From: Microbacterium oleivorans
Lineage (GTDB): Bacteria; Actinomycetota; Actinomycetes; Actinomycetales; Microbacteriaceae
Assembly (NCBI RefSeq): GCF_001691565.1
Contig: NZ_MAYO01000003.1
Location: 248,001-312,000 of the forward strand
DNA length: 64,000 bases
Reading direction: 5' to 3'
Both the position numbers and the translations under genes were made by a program. The notes under the pieces are model-generated. The model ran no database searches, was not told the origin of the DNA, and saw only the letters and a program-made list of their open reading frames with translations. Below are positions 7,933 to 16,611 of the stretch, one piece after another. Numbering within the stretch: the first letter of the stretch is position 1; each line of letters begins with the position of its first letter.

Positions 7933-8747
7933 CGGGGTACCTCGATGGCGGCATGGACCGGGAGATGATCCGACCCGGCCACCCCTTCCTCCAGCCGAGC
8001 GTCGACGCCGACGCGTTCCACGACGATGTCCGGGGTCGTCAGAATCCAGTCGATGCGCGCGCCCCCGCGGACCGGCGGGCGGTAACCGCTGTATGTGCCC
8101 CAGAGCGGCGTCACGCGTTCGGCTGCGGCAGTCCAGGCATCCGTCATCAGGTCGCCGCGAGTCATGGCCTCCAGCGCGGGCGAGCCCGCGGCTGCGTTCA
8201 TGTCGCCCACGACGACGGCGGGGAGCCCCCGCCGTCTCACCTCCCGTCGGATCTGCTCGGCGGCGCGGACGCGAGACCGAGCCGAGAACGGGTCCAGGTG
8301 AGTGTTGATGACGGTGAGAGAGGCTCGCGTGCGTCGGTCCCGGAAGACTCCGATCACCATCGCCCGAGGCAGGGGGTTGCCCCACGACCGGGAACCCGCG
8401 ACGTCGGGCGAGTCCGACAGGGCGAGTTGCTGCTGATCGATGAGTTCGAGCCGCGATCGATCGAAGAAGATCGGACACCCCTCGCCGCGGCCGCCGCGTC
8501 CGCGTCCCGCGCCGATGCGCGCGTACTCGGGACCCAACGCGGCGGCGATGTCCTGTGCCGGCCCCGGGAGGACCTCCTGCAGACCGACCACCGACGGCGA
8601 CTCCCGCGACAGCGTCGCCATGAGCGCGGAGCGGCGCCGGTCCCAGCGATCGGCACGGCGGGTGAGTACCCGCGGGAGCGGCCGACGCACGTTCATCGTC
8701 GCCACGTGCAGGAGGTCGCCGTCGACCTCACCGAGGACGCCGTTCAC
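7929..8747 (-). CDS. Endonuclease/exonuclease/phosphatase-fold protein
   Basis: 272 residues from GTG 8747, which overlaps the glycosyltransferase stop (GTGA) and has a GAAGG site 9 nt before it. A longer reading from 8807 is possible. EEP-fold motifs appear in order: ATMNVRRP, VVGLQEVLPG (metal-binding Glu), VINTHLDPFS, VVVGDMNAAAGSPAL, and a terminal GSDHLPVHAAIEV. The fold covers metal-dependent phosphodiesterases acting on DNA, lipids or phosphoinositides; the substrate is not clear. It sits in a tightly overlapped leftward gene set. Confidence 0.85.
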   Translation of the reverse strand: MNGVLGEVDGDLLHVATMNVRRPLPRVLTRRADRWDRRRSALMATLSRESPSVVGLQEVLPGPAQDIAAALGPEYARIGAGRGRGGRGEGCPIFFDRSRLELIDQQQLALSDSPDVAGSRSWGNPLPRAMVIGVFRDRRTRASLTVINTHLDPFSARSRVRAAEQIRREVRRRGLPAVVVGDMNAAAGSPALEAMTRGDLMTDAWTAAAERVTPLWGTYSGYRPPVRGGARIDWILTTPDIVVERVGVDARLEEGVAGSDHLPVHAAIEVPR

Positions 8748-9535
8748 GAGGACGCCTTCAGGGCTGACCTGCGGCGCACCGCGCGACGACGCGCGGACCG
8801 CGCCCATCGGATCGGTGCGAATTCTTCAGGCCAATGCCGGACGACGGTGCGGATGCCGCGGCGCACACGTCGGCGGAACGCCGACGCCGACGCGAAGGGC
8901 CGCATCGAGATACCCATCGCGGCAGAGGGGACGAACCGGATCCGATGCTCCTTCCCGAGATGGAAGGAGAGATCGAGGTCGTCGTGCATCTCGGGGTCGC
9001 CGCGGTGCACCGTTGCGCTCACGCGCCGCCACGCGGATCGACGCATCGCGAGGTTGGAGCCGAACAGGGGAAGGTGTCCGAGGGTCGGGGTGAGGACGGC
9101 GGCGTAGGCGCCCAGGTAGGCGACCGCCAAGGGCGACCGAAGGAATCGCGGGCCGTCGACGAATCGAGCAGCGCCCGCGAAGACGTCGACCTCGGGTCGG
9201 GCGCGGGCTTGCGTGCTCATGACCTCCACCCAGGTCGCCGCCGGTATGCAGTCCGCGTCGAGGCGGAGGATGAGGTCGCCCTTCGCGGAGTCGTACCCGG
9301 CTGCCGCTGCCGCGGGTATCCCGGGCTGGACGCACGAGATGACGCGCGTCCCGTTTTCACGCGCAACGTCGGCCGAAGCGTCTGACGAGGCGTTGTCGAC
9401 GACGACGATCTCGTCCGGACGCCGGGTCTGGAGAGCGAGGGCCCGCAGGCACCGCCTAAGTCCGTCAGCGTCATCTTTCACGGGAATGACGACGGTGACG
9501 GATCCGGCGGTGGGCTGCGGGCCCCGGGCTGTCAT
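8744..9535 (-). CDS. Family 2 glycosyltransferase
   Basis: 263 residues with a GT-A fold. It has VTVVIPVKDDADGLRRCL at the start, a VVVDNASSDASADVA nucleotide-sugar site, and LILRLDADCIP (DxD metal site). Further on lies a PLFGSNLAMRRSAW acceptor-side motif. A hydrophobic stretch near residues 130-155 may touch the membrane. It probably transfers a sugar to an envelope or lipid acceptor. The ATG lies 3 nt after the stop of the solute-binding protein gene, so it is co-transcribed with the osmolyte transporter. Confidence 0.88.
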   Translation of the reverse strand: MTARGPQPTAGSVTVVIPVKDDADGLRRCLRALALQTRRPDEIVVVDNASSDASADVARENGTRVISCVQPGIPAAAAAGYDSAKGDLILRLDADCIPAATWVEVMSTQARARPEVDVFAGAARFVDGPRFLRSPLAVAYLGAYAAVLTPTLGHLPLFGSNLAMRRSAWRRVSATVHRGDPEMHDDLDLSFHLGKEHRIRFVPSAAMGISMRPFASASAFRRRVRRGIRTVVRHWPEEFAPIRWARSARRRAVRRRSALKASS

Positions 9536-9538
9536 GTG

Positions 9539-10453
9539 TCAGCCGAGGTTGTCGGCGATCCACTTCTTGGCGATGTCAGCGCTCGAACGCTGGTCGACGG
9601 TGGACTCGACGTTCATCGCGACGAGCTCCTCGGGGCTCATCGCCGCGCTCACCTTGTTGATCGCATCCGCGATCTCGTCGGCCTTGTCGGCGTTCGCGAT
9701 GGGCACGACGTTCGCAGCGAGGAAGAGTCCCTTCGGGTCCTTCAGCGTGACGAGGTCCTCCGTCTCGATGCGCGGGTCCGCGCTGTAGACGTTGGCGACC
9801 TGGATGTTCCCCGCGACGAGCTCGTCGACGGTCGTGTCGGCCGTCGCTTCGAACTTGGCGTCGACACCGTAGACCTTCTTCAGGTCGGTGAAGTAGGGAC
9901 GCTGCTCCAGCTCGGGCGCGCCGCCGAACGTGAGGTCCTTGACGCCGGCCAGGTCGCCGATCTCGGTGACGTTGTTCTCCTTCGCGAAAGCGGCGGTCAC
10001 GTTGTAGGAGTCCTGGTCGGTCGCCGGCGAGTAGTCGAGGGCCTTCAGGTTGTCCGGGAGGACCTTCACCATGGCGTCGTAGACCTCGTCGGACGACCCC
10101 GCGGTGGCCGACTTGTCGTAGTACTGCAACAGGCTGCCGGTGTACTCGGGGAAGAGGTCGATCGAGCCGTCCTCGAGCGACGGCATGTAGGCGTCGCGCT
10201 GCCCGATGGCGAACTTCCGCTCGACGGTGAAGCCGTCCTTCTCGAGCACCTGGGAGTAGATCTCGGCGATGATCTCGTTCGACGGGTAGGACTGCGAGCC
10301 GACGACGATCGTCTTGGACTGGTCGTCGCCGCCCTGGTTGCCGCTCGAGCCGCCGCCCTGGAGGGAGTCGCTCGAGCCGCAGGCGGACAGCGCGAAGACG
10401 GCCGCGGCGGCGAGGCCGATGACGGGAATGATGCGGGTGCGTGTGATGGACAT
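9539..10453 (-). CDS. Compatible-solute ABC transporter, substrate-binding lipoprotein
   Basis: 304 residues. The signal peptide ends in a lipobox (LSACGSS), then a Gly/Ser linker, then the OpuAC/ProX-type domain: TIVVGSQSYPSNEIIAEIYSQVLE, FPEYTGSLLQYY, GAPELEQRPYFTDLKKVYG. These features place it with OsmF/OpuCC/EgtU-like binders of glycine betaine, choline or related quaternary amines. GGAGG precedes the ATG. It is the fourth gene of the ATPase-permease-permease-binding protein order. Confidence 0.92.
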   Translation of the reverse strand: MSITRTRIIPVIGLAAAAVFALSACGSSDSLQGGGSSGNQGGDDQSKTIVVGSQSYPSNEIIAEIYSQVLEKDGFTVERKFAIGQRDAYMPSLEDGSIDLFPEYTGSLLQYYDKSATAGSSDEVYDAMVKVLPDNLKALDYSPATDQDSYNVTAAFAKENNVTEIGDLAGVKDLTFGGAPELEQRPYFTDLKKVYGVDAKFEATADTTVDELVAGNIQVANVYSADPRIETEDLVTLKDPKGLFLAANVVPIANADKADEIADAINKVSAAMSPEELVAMNVESTVDQRSSADIAKKWIADNLG

Positions 10454-10492
10454 GGATGCCTCCGGATGGGGTGGTGGTCGGTATTTCCGGGC

Positions 10493-11215
10493 TCAGGTGG
10501 CCGGGACGGGGGCGCGCCGGGTGCGACGACGCGTGGGGGAAGAGTGTTGCACGGCGACACCGCGGGGCACGACGATGCGCTGGAACAGCGCGAACGCACC
10601 GTCCAGGACGAGGGCGAGGATGACGACGACGATCGAGGCGCCGAGGATCTGTGCGGCGTTGCGAGTCTGGATGCCCTGGATGAGGGCGAACCCCAGTCCG
10701 CCGAGTCCGACGTACGCGGCGATGGTGACCGTGGCCACGACCTGCAGGACGGCGGAGCGGATGCCGCCGATGAGCAGCGGCAGGCCGAGGGGGACCTCGA
10801 TCTTCCACAGGATCTGCATCGGCGTCATCCCGACGGCGCGGCCCGCCTCGACGGTGGAGCGGTTGATCGCCTCGATACCGGCGTACGCGCCGGCGAGGAT
10901 CGAGGGGATCGCGAGCAGGACGAAGGCGACGACCGCGGCCTGCTCCTTGAAGTTGACGCCGATCACGAGGTACAGGAGCACGACGAGACCGAGGGACGGC
11001 AGGGAGCGAGCGGCGCCCGAGAGGAACACCGCGATCTCGCGGCCTTTGCCGGTATGACCGATCGCCCATCCGGCCGGGATGGCGATGAGAGCGGCGATCG
11101 CGACAGACCCGAAAGTGAAACCCAGGTGCTGCAGGACCGCCTCCCACAGGGGGAGGTAACCCGTGGTGCGGTCGGGGGAGAAGATCCACGCGAACGCGTC
11201 GAGGAAGACGTTCAT
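10493..11215 (-). CDS. Compatible-solute ABC transporter, permease
   Basis: 240 residues from ATG 11215, overlapping the upstream permease stop (ATGA). It has five or six membrane segments. The binding-protein-dependent permease loop reads near EAGRAVGMTPMQILWKIEVPLGLP, the EAA motif that docks the ATPase. It pairs with the other permease to form the membrane channel of the OpuC/OsmF-type importer. The C-terminus is basic and may be cytoplasmic. Confidence 0.92.
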   Translation of the reverse strand: MNVFLDAFAWIFSPDRTTGYLPLWEAVLQHLGFTFGSVAIAALIAIPAGWAIGHTGKGREIAVFLSGAARSLPSLGLVVLLYLVIGVNFKEQAAVVAFVLLAIPSILAGAYAGIEAINRSTVEAGRAVGMTPMQILWKIEVPLGLPLLIGGIRSAVLQVVATVTIAAYVGLGGLGFALIQGIQTRNAAQILGASIVVVILALVLDGAFALFQRIVVPRGVAVQHSSPTRRRTRRAPVPAT

Positions 11216-11889
11216 GCCGTCACCTCCACGGCACGTGCTCGTTCCCGCGGCATGCGGGTCTGACGGGTCCACGGCATCAGTGCGCGCCCGGCGAGAACGA
11301 GCACCAGGTCGATCACCAGGGCGATGACGACGACGGCGAGGACGCCCGCCAGCACCTCGGGGATGATGCGTCGCTGCGACCCGTTCGTGAAGAGGTAGCC
11401 CAGGTTCTGCACACCGATCAGGGCGCCGACGGTGGCGAGGGAGATGGTCGACACCGCCGTCACTCGCAGGCCCGCCAGCATGACCGGCCCCGCCAGGGGT
11501 AAGTCGACCGTCCAGAAGCGCCTGAGCGGCCCGAATCCGACGGCCACCGCGGCGCTGCGGACCGCGGCATCCACCGACGCGAGACCGTCGGTCACGGAGC
11601 GCGTCATGATCGCGACGGCGTAGATCGTGAGCGCGACGACGAGGTTCGTCTCGGACAGGAGGCCGATGCCGGTCGTCGCACTGATGAGAGCGAACAGGCC
11701 GAACGAGGGGATCGTGTAGAGGATGCCCACCACGCCCAGAAGAGTCCCGCGCAGGCGAGTGAACCGGAACGCTGCCCAGCCGAGCGGAATCGCGAGGACG
11801 AAACCGAGCACGATCGCGACGGCGCTCTGCCGCAGGTGGGCGAGCGTGAGTTGCCCGATCAGGTCGAGGTTCTGGCCGACCCAGTTCAT
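11212..11889 (-). CDS. Compatible-solute ABC transporter, permease
   Basis: 225 residues, the second permease of the importer. Membrane segments alternate with an EAA-type loop (AVGFGPLRRFWTVDLPLAGPVMLAG). The N-terminal LTLAHLRQSAVAIVLGFVLAIPLG is typical of the OpuCB/YehW group. Start ATG 11889 is 7 nt from the ATPase stop. The substrate is inferred from the binding-protein type. Confidence 0.92.
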   Translation of the reverse strand: MNWVGQNLDLIGQLTLAHLRQSAVAIVLGFVLAIPLGWAAFRFTRLRGTLLGVVGILYTIPSFGLFALISATTGIGLLSETNLVVALTIYAVAIMTRSVTDGLASVDAAVRSAAVAVGFGPLRRFWTVDLPLAGPVMLAGLRVTAVSTISLATVGALIGVQNLGYLFTNGSQRRIIPEVLAGVLAVVVIALVIDLVLVLAGRALMPWTRQTRMPRERARAVEVTA

Positions 11890-11896
11890 CGGGCGA

Positions 11897-12733
11897 TCAC
11901 CCCTCGTCCCCGGGCGAGCCCGGAAGCAGGACGCCTTGGGTTCGACCCGATCCGTCGACGAGCACCGTCCCGCGGTCGGTCTGTTTCGCGTGGAAGGCGC
12001 GCGCGCCGCGATCAGCGCCGATGAAGCTCGCGACGAAGTCGTCGGCGGGGGCCTCGATGATCTCCGACGGGGTTCCGTGCTGAGCGATCCGCGCGCCCTT
12101 CTGCAGGATGACGACCTGGTCGCCCAGCAGGAAGGCTTCGTCGATGTCGTGGGTCACGAAGACGATCGTCTTGTCGAGTTCTCGCTGCAGTCGGATGACC
12201 TCGGCCTGCAGCTCCTTGCGGACGATGGGGTCGACGGCGCCGAACGGCTCGTCCATGAGCAGGATGTTCGGGTCCGCAGCGAGCGCGCGTGCGACGCCGA
12301 CGCGCTGCTGCTGACCGCCGGAGAGCTGAGCGGGGTAGCGATTGGCGAACGCGGTGTCGAGGCCGACGACCTCCATCAGCTCCAGCGCGCGGCGACGCGC
12401 GGTCGCGCGCGTCTGGCCGGTGAGCACGGGCACGGTCGCGATGTTGTCGGCCACCGTGTAGTGCGGAAGGAGGCCGGCGTTCTGCAGGACGTAACCGATG
12501 CTGCGGCGCAGCTGAACGGCGTCACGTGAGCGGATCGACTCGCCGTCGATCGTGATGTCACCGGACGTCGGTTCGATCAATCGGTTGATCATCCGCAGCA
12601 GCGTGGTCTTGCCGCAGCCCGAGGATCCGACCAGGACCGTCGTCTTGCGCGCGGGCATCTCGAGCGAGACGTCGTCGACGGCGGCAGGACCGTCGCCGAA
12701 GCGCTTGGTGACGGATCGGAATTCGATGGCCAT
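11897..12733 (-). CDS. Compatible-solute ABC transporter, ATP-binding protein
   Basis: 278 residues from ATG 12733 with a GAAAGGA site. Walker A is GSSGCGKTT, signature LSGGQQQR, Walker B ILLMDEPF, and a switch histidine lies in FVTHDIDEA. The C-terminus after residue 230 is short and has no clear CBS pair, so the CBS osmosensor known in OpuA and OpuCA appears to be missing or shortened. It is the first gene of a leftward run that continues for eight genes. Confidence 0.93.
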   Translation of the reverse strand: MAIEFRSVTKRFGDGPAAVDDVSLEMPARKTTVLVGSSGCGKTTLLRMINRLIEPTSGDITIDGESIRSRDAVQLRRSIGYVLQNAGLLPHYTVADNIATVPVLTGQTRATARRRALELMEVVGLDTAFANRYPAQLSGGQQQRVGVARALAADPNILLMDEPFGAVDPIVRKELQAEVIRLQRELDKTIVFVTHDIDEAFLLGDQVVILQKGARIAQHGTPSEIIEAPADDFVASFIGADRGARAFHAKQTDRGTVLVDGSGRTQGVLLPGSPGDEG

Positions 12734-12855
12734 GGGCGTCCTTTCGGCCGGTGTTTCAGCAAACCACAGACCCCCGACATCCCGGCAGTCTCCGGCGTCC
12801 ATTGACGTCTTTCCCCGGGTATGGCAAGGGCAGGACTTTCCGGTCGAGCGCTCGC

Positions 12856-12861
12856 TACGGT
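12856..12861 (+). promoter_or_regulatory. -10 element for leaderless disulfide-reductase gene
   Basis: TACGGT, 6 nt before ATG 12868, with no Shine-Dalgarno site between. This spacing predicts a transcript that begins at or next to the A of the ATG. Confidence 0.5.
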
Positions 12862-12867
12862 GTCGGC

Positions 12868-14283
12868 ATGAGCACACGCGAGTACGACCTCATCGTCATC
12901 GGAGCAGGCCCTGTCGGCGAGAACGTCGCGGATAGGGCCGTGCGCGGCGGGTTGACAGCCGCGATCGTCGAGAGCGAGCTGGTCGGCGGCGAATGCTCGT
13001 ACTGGGCCTGCATGCCGTCCAAGGCGCTGCTGCGCGCACCCGCCGCGCTGCGCGCGGCGCGGGACGTCGGAGGAGCGGCCGAGGCGGTGTCCGGCGGCGT
13101 CGACGTCGCAGCCGTCCTTGCGCGGCGTGATCGCATGGTGCACGACTACCAGGACACCTCCCAGGTCGAGTGGCTGCAGGGCGCGGGCATAGATCTCGTC
13201 CGGGGCCACGGGCGGTTGTCCGCGGAGAGGGAGGTCACCGTCGAGGCGGCCGACGGTTCCACGACGGTCCTGCGGGCACGGCACGCTGTCGCGGTGTGCA
13301 CCGGTTCGGCAGCGCTCCTGCCCGATATCCCGGGCCTGGAGGATGCCGCGCCGTGGACGAGCCGTGAGGCGACCGGCGTGAGGAACGTCCCGTCGTCCCT
13401 CGTCGTGCTCGGGGGCGGCGTCGTCGGTGTCGAGATGGCGACGGCGTTCGCCGCCTTCGGGTCGGAGGTCACGGTGATCGCACGGTCGTCGCTCCTCAGC
13501 GGGCTCGAGGACTTCGCCGGTGAAGCGGTGGGTAAGGCGCTCACCGCGGCCGGCGCGACCGTCCGTACCGGCGTCGGCGTGACCGGCGTCCAGCGCGCGG
13601 GCAACGAGGTGACCGTGTCGCTGGACGACGGCTCGACCGTCCGCGCCGAGGAGATCCTCGTCGCGACCGGTCGCGTGCCCCGGACCGAGGACGTCGGCCT
13701 GGAGGTCGTCGGGCAGAAGGCCGGAGCGTGGATCGAGGTCGACGACACGCTCCGCGTTCCCGGCAGCGACTGGCTCTACGCGGTGGGTGACGTCAACCAC
13801 CGCGCCCTGCTCACGCACCAGGGGAAGTATCAAGCGAGGGTCGCGGGTGACGTCATCGCCCGACGGGCCGGCTCCGGCGACGTCGACACTTCGGCCTGGC
13901 GTCCCCTCGCGGCGACCGCGGACCACACCGCCGTGCCGCAGGTCGTGTTCACCGACCCCGAGGTCGCCGCCGTCGGCCACACCGAGGCATCCGCCCGCGC
14001 GGCGGGCATCGAGGTGCAGGTCGTCGACTACGACCTGTCGTGGGTGGCCGGCGCCAGCACGCACTCCGACCGGTACGAGGGAATGTCGCGCGCCGTCATC
14101 GACACCGAGCGGCGCGTCCTCGTCGGAGCGACGTTCGTCGGACCGGACGTCGCGGAACTCCTGCACGCGGCGACGATCGCGATCGTCGGCGAGGTCCCGC
14201 TCGAGCGACTGTGGCACGCCGTGCCGGCGTACCCGACCGTCAGCGAGGTCTGGCTCCGGTGGTTGGAGTCCGCGGGGCTCTGA
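12868..14283 (+). CDS. FAD-dependent pyridine nucleotide-disulfide oxidoreductase
   Basis: 471 residues, class I flavoprotein. The FAD site is DLIVIGAGPVGEN. The redox pair is Cys43 and Cys48 (GGECSYWACMPSK). The NAD(P)H site is VVLGGGVVGVEMA, and a second FAD motif lies near WLYAVGDVN. The dimerisation domain ends with HAVPAYPTVSEVWLRWLE, where lipoamide dehydrogenase has its His-Glu pair. SYWAC in place of NVGC separates it from true Lpd; mercuric-reductase-like or mycothione/quinone reductase roles are possible. ATG 12868 is set by the TACGGT element. Confidence 0.88.
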   Translation: MSTREYDLIVIGAGPVGENVADRAVRGGLTAAIVESELVGGECSYWACMPSKALLRAPAALRAARDVGGAAEAVSGGVDVAAVLARRDRMVHDYQDTSQVEWLQGAGIDLVRGHGRLSAEREVTVEAADGSTTVLRARHAVAVCTGSAALLPDIPGLEDAAPWTSREATGVRNVPSSLVVLGGGVVGVEMATAFAAFGSEVTVIARSSLLSGLEDFAGEAVGKALTAAGATVRTGVGVTGVQRAGNEVTVSLDDGSTVRAEEILVATGRVPRTEDVGLEVVGQKAGAWIEVDDTLRVPGSDWLYAVGDVNHRALLTHQGKYQARVAGDVIARRAGSGDVDTSAWRPLAATADHTAVPQVVFTDPEVAAVGHTEASARAAGIEVQVVDYDLSWVAGASTHSDRYEGMSRAVIDTERRVLVGATFVGPDVAELLHAATIAIVGEVPLERLWHAVPAYPTVSEVWLRWLESAGL

Positions 14284-14289
14284 CTCCCG

Positions 14290-15081
14290 TCAGCTTCGCC
14301 GGGCCGACTGGACGCGCGTCGTCAACTGGTGCGCGTGGGCGAGGAGGAGCCTCCCCAGTTCAGGCAGTCGGTCCGGCCCGAAACGGAACTCCACCCCGGT
14401 GAGGCTCAGGGCCCACGCGGGCCGGCCGGCGGGATCGAAGACCGCCGCGCCGAGGCCCCAGGACCCGGGGACGATCAGGCCGGGATTGACGGCGTACCCG
14501 CGATCCCGGGTCTCCGCGATGCGTCGCGTGAGGGAGGCCGCATCGTGTTCGTCACCCCATCGGCTGACGAGTTCGGGATGCCGGGAGAGGTAGGCGTCCA
14601 CGTCGTGCGGCGGGAGGAACGAGAGGATTGCGAGTCCGGCCGACGCGACCCCGAGCGGGAACCGGACGCCCTCGCTGAGGACGAACGATCGGATAGGGAA
14701 GGACCCCTCCTCGCGCACCAGGCAGACGGTCTCGTCACCCCGTCGGACCGAGAGGAACGCGCTCTCCTCCGTCTTGACGGCCAGTGAGCGCACGATGTCG
14801 CCGGCGAGGTGGGTGACGTCGTACCGCGGAGCCGCCGCTGCGCCCATGAGGAACAGATCCGGGCCGGCGAGCCACCGCGCGCTCCGCTCGTCCTGATCGA
14901 CGAGTCCCTCCGCGCGGAGGGCGGAGAGCAAGCGGTGGGTCGTCGTGCGGGTCAGTCCGGCGTCGGCGGCCAGTTCCCGCACGCCCTTACCCGCTGTCCC
15001 CGCTGCACTGACGAGTCGCAGAAGGAGGGCGGCGCGCGCGATGGCCTGCGCGCCGGGGACGGATGCCGCGGGTCGTTCCAC
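14290..15081 (-). CDS. IclR-family transcriptional regulator
   Basis: 263 residues from GTG 15081, 7 nt behind a TACTGT element. A longer reading from 15138 is unlikely. The N-terminal winged helix reads GVRELAADAGLTRTTTHRLLSALRAEG in pieces, and the C-terminal effector domain contains the usual ESAFLSVRRGDE and AGLAILSF patches. It is divergent from the CoA-transferase/thiolase operon and probably controls it, as IclR proteins commonly do for beta-ketoadipate or ketone-body pathways. The 104-bp gap should hold the operator. Confidence 0.85.
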   Translation of the reverse strand: MERPAASVPGAQAIARAALLLRLVSAAGTAGKGVRELAADAGLTRTTTHRLLSALRAEGLVDQDERSARWLAGPDLFLMGAAAAPRYDVTHLAGDIVRSLAVKTEESAFLSVRRGDETVCLVREEGSFPIRSFVLSEGVRFPLGVASAGLAILSFLPPHDVDAYLSRHPELVSRWGDEHDAASLTRRIAETRDRGYAVNPGLIVPGSWGLGAAVFDPAGRPAWALSLTGVEFRFGPDRLPELGRLLLAHAHQLTTRVQSARRS

Positions 15082-15185
15082 ATCGTGGACAGTAGGCGGC
15101 GCGACGTCCACATGGCAACCGTTCGCTCTCACTTCCACCGGACGGGGACGGAGGCTGGAGGACAGACCATACGAAGGAGTGCGCA

Positions 15186-15959
15186 GTGATCGACAAGACG
15201 GTGGCGGGCGCGGCGAAGGCGGTCGCCGACATCCCCGACGGCGCGAGCATCGCCGTGGGCGGTTTCGGGCTCTCGGGCAATCCGATCGCCCTGATCGAGG
15301 CCCTGCTCGCGCAGGGCACCACGGACCTCTCGATCGTCTCCAACAACTGCGGGGTCGACGACTGGGGGTTGGGTGTCCTTCTGCATGCGCGCCGCATCCG
15401 GAAGATGACCTCGTCGTACGTCGGTGAGAACAAGGAGTTCGAGCGGCAGTTCCTCTCGGGTGAACTCGAACTCGAGCTGACGCCTCAGGGGACCCTCGCC
15501 GAGAAGTTGCGCGCCGGCGGCTCGGGTATCGCGGCGTTCTTCACGCAGACAGGCGTCGGGACGCAGGTCGCCGACGGCGGGTTGCCGCGGCGCTACGACG
15601 GCCGGGGCGGGGTGGCGCTGGCATCCCCGGCCAAGGACGTCCGGACGTTCGCGGTCGATGGCGTCGAGAAGGAGTACGTGCTCGAGGAGGCGATCACGAC
15701 CGACTTCGCTTTCGTGCACGCGCTCCGCGGCGATCGGCACGGGAACCTCGTCTTCGCGAAGTCAGCCCGAAACTTCAACCCGTTGGCCGGGATGGCGGGT
15801 CGCGTCTGCATCGCGCAGGTCGAGGAGCTGATCGAGCCGGGCGGGATCGATCCGGATGCCGTCCACCTGCCCGGCGTCTTCGTGCATCGTGTGGTGGAGG
15901 TCGGGACCGACATCGAGAAGCGCATCGAGCGACGTACGGTCGCTGCGGAGGGGGAGTGA
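15186..15959 (+). CDS. 3-oxoacid CoA-transferase, subunit A
   Basis: 257 residues, family I CoA-transferase alpha subunit. [16 protein letters not shown] is the CoA-binding glycine loop, and [15 protein letters not shown] with [15 protein letters not shown] match succinyl-CoA:3-ketoacid and 3-oxoadipate CoA-transferases. It activates a 3-ketoacid using succinyl-CoA. The GTG start has GAAGGAG upstream. The B subunit follows after 1 nt and a thiolase after that, giving the order transferase A, transferase B, thiolase. Acetoacetate and 3-oxoadipate are both plausible substrates. Confidence 0.88.
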   Translation: MIDKTVAGAAKAVADIPDGASIAVGGFGLSGNPIALIEALLAQGTTDLSIVSNNCGVDDWGLGVLLHARRIRKMTSSYVGENKEFERQFLSGELELELTPQGTLAEKLRAGGSGIAAFFTQTGVGTQVADGGLPRRYDGRGGVALASPAKDVRTFAVDGVEKEYVLEEAITTDFAFVHALRGDRHGNLVFAKSARNFNPLAGMAGRVCIAQVEELIEPGGIDPDAVHLPGVFVHRVVEVGTDIEKRIERRTVAAEGE

Positions 15960-15960
15960 G

Positions 15961-16611
15961 ATGGCGCTGACCAGGGATCAGATGGCGGCACGGGCGGCCG
16001 CGGAGCTGCAGGACGGCTCCTACGTGAACCTGGGGATCGGGCTCCCGACTCTGGTTCCCAACCACGTGCCCGAAGGGGTCGTGGTCGTACTGCAGTCCGA
16101 GAACGGCATCCTGGGGGTCGGGCCCTACCCCCGAGAGGCCGACGTCGATCCCGACCTCATCAACGCGGGAAAGGAGACGGTGACGACGCTCCCGGGGGCT
16201 GCGTTCTTCGACTCCGCACTCAGCTTCGGGATGATCCGCGGGGGGAAGATCGACGCCGCGATCCTCGGCGCGATGCAGGTCTCGGCGACCGGCGACCTCG
16301 CGAACTGGATGATCCCCGGGAAGATGGTCAAGGGTCCGGGCGGGGCGATGGACCTGGTCCATGGCGCAGCCCGCGTGATCGTCCTGATGGAGCACGTCGC
16401 CCGGGACGGCTCTCCGAAGATCGTCGACGCGTGTTCCCTGCCGCTGACCGGCCGCGGCGTGGTCGACCGCATCATCACGGACCTCGCCGTGATCGACGTC
16501 ACGGGCGAGGGTCTGGTGCTGGTGGAGACCGCCCCCGGCGTCAGCGTGCAGGATGTCCGCGACGCGACGGAGCCGGGCCTCATCGTGTCCGATGCGAAGG
16601 TGGAGTCATGA
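15961..16611 (+). CDS. 3-oxoacid CoA-transferase, subunit B
   Basis: 216 residues, beta subunit. The [12 protein letters not shown] segment holds the catalytic glutamate (ENG motif), and [16 protein letters not shown] and [19 protein letters not shown] are standard for the family. The start is 1 nt after the alpha stop, and its own stop overlaps the thiolase start (ATGA), so the three genes are coupled. Confidence 0.9.
   Translation: MALTRDQMAARAAAELQDGSYVNLGIGLPTLVPNHVPEGVVVVLQSENGILGVGPYPREADVDPDLINAGKETVTTLPGAAFFDSALSFGMIRGGKIDAAILGAMQVSATGDLANWMIPGKMVKGPGGAMDLVHGAARVIVLMEHVARDGSPKIVDACSLPLTGRGVVDRIITDLAVIDVTGEGLVLVETAPGVSVQDVRDATEPGLIVSDAKVES

Noticed and set aside
9536-11263. 575-residue open frame on the plus strand
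   Set aside because: Antisense shadow of the compatible-solute transporter genes; amino-acid composition is Arg/Asp/Gly-rich low complexity and no family motif is present.
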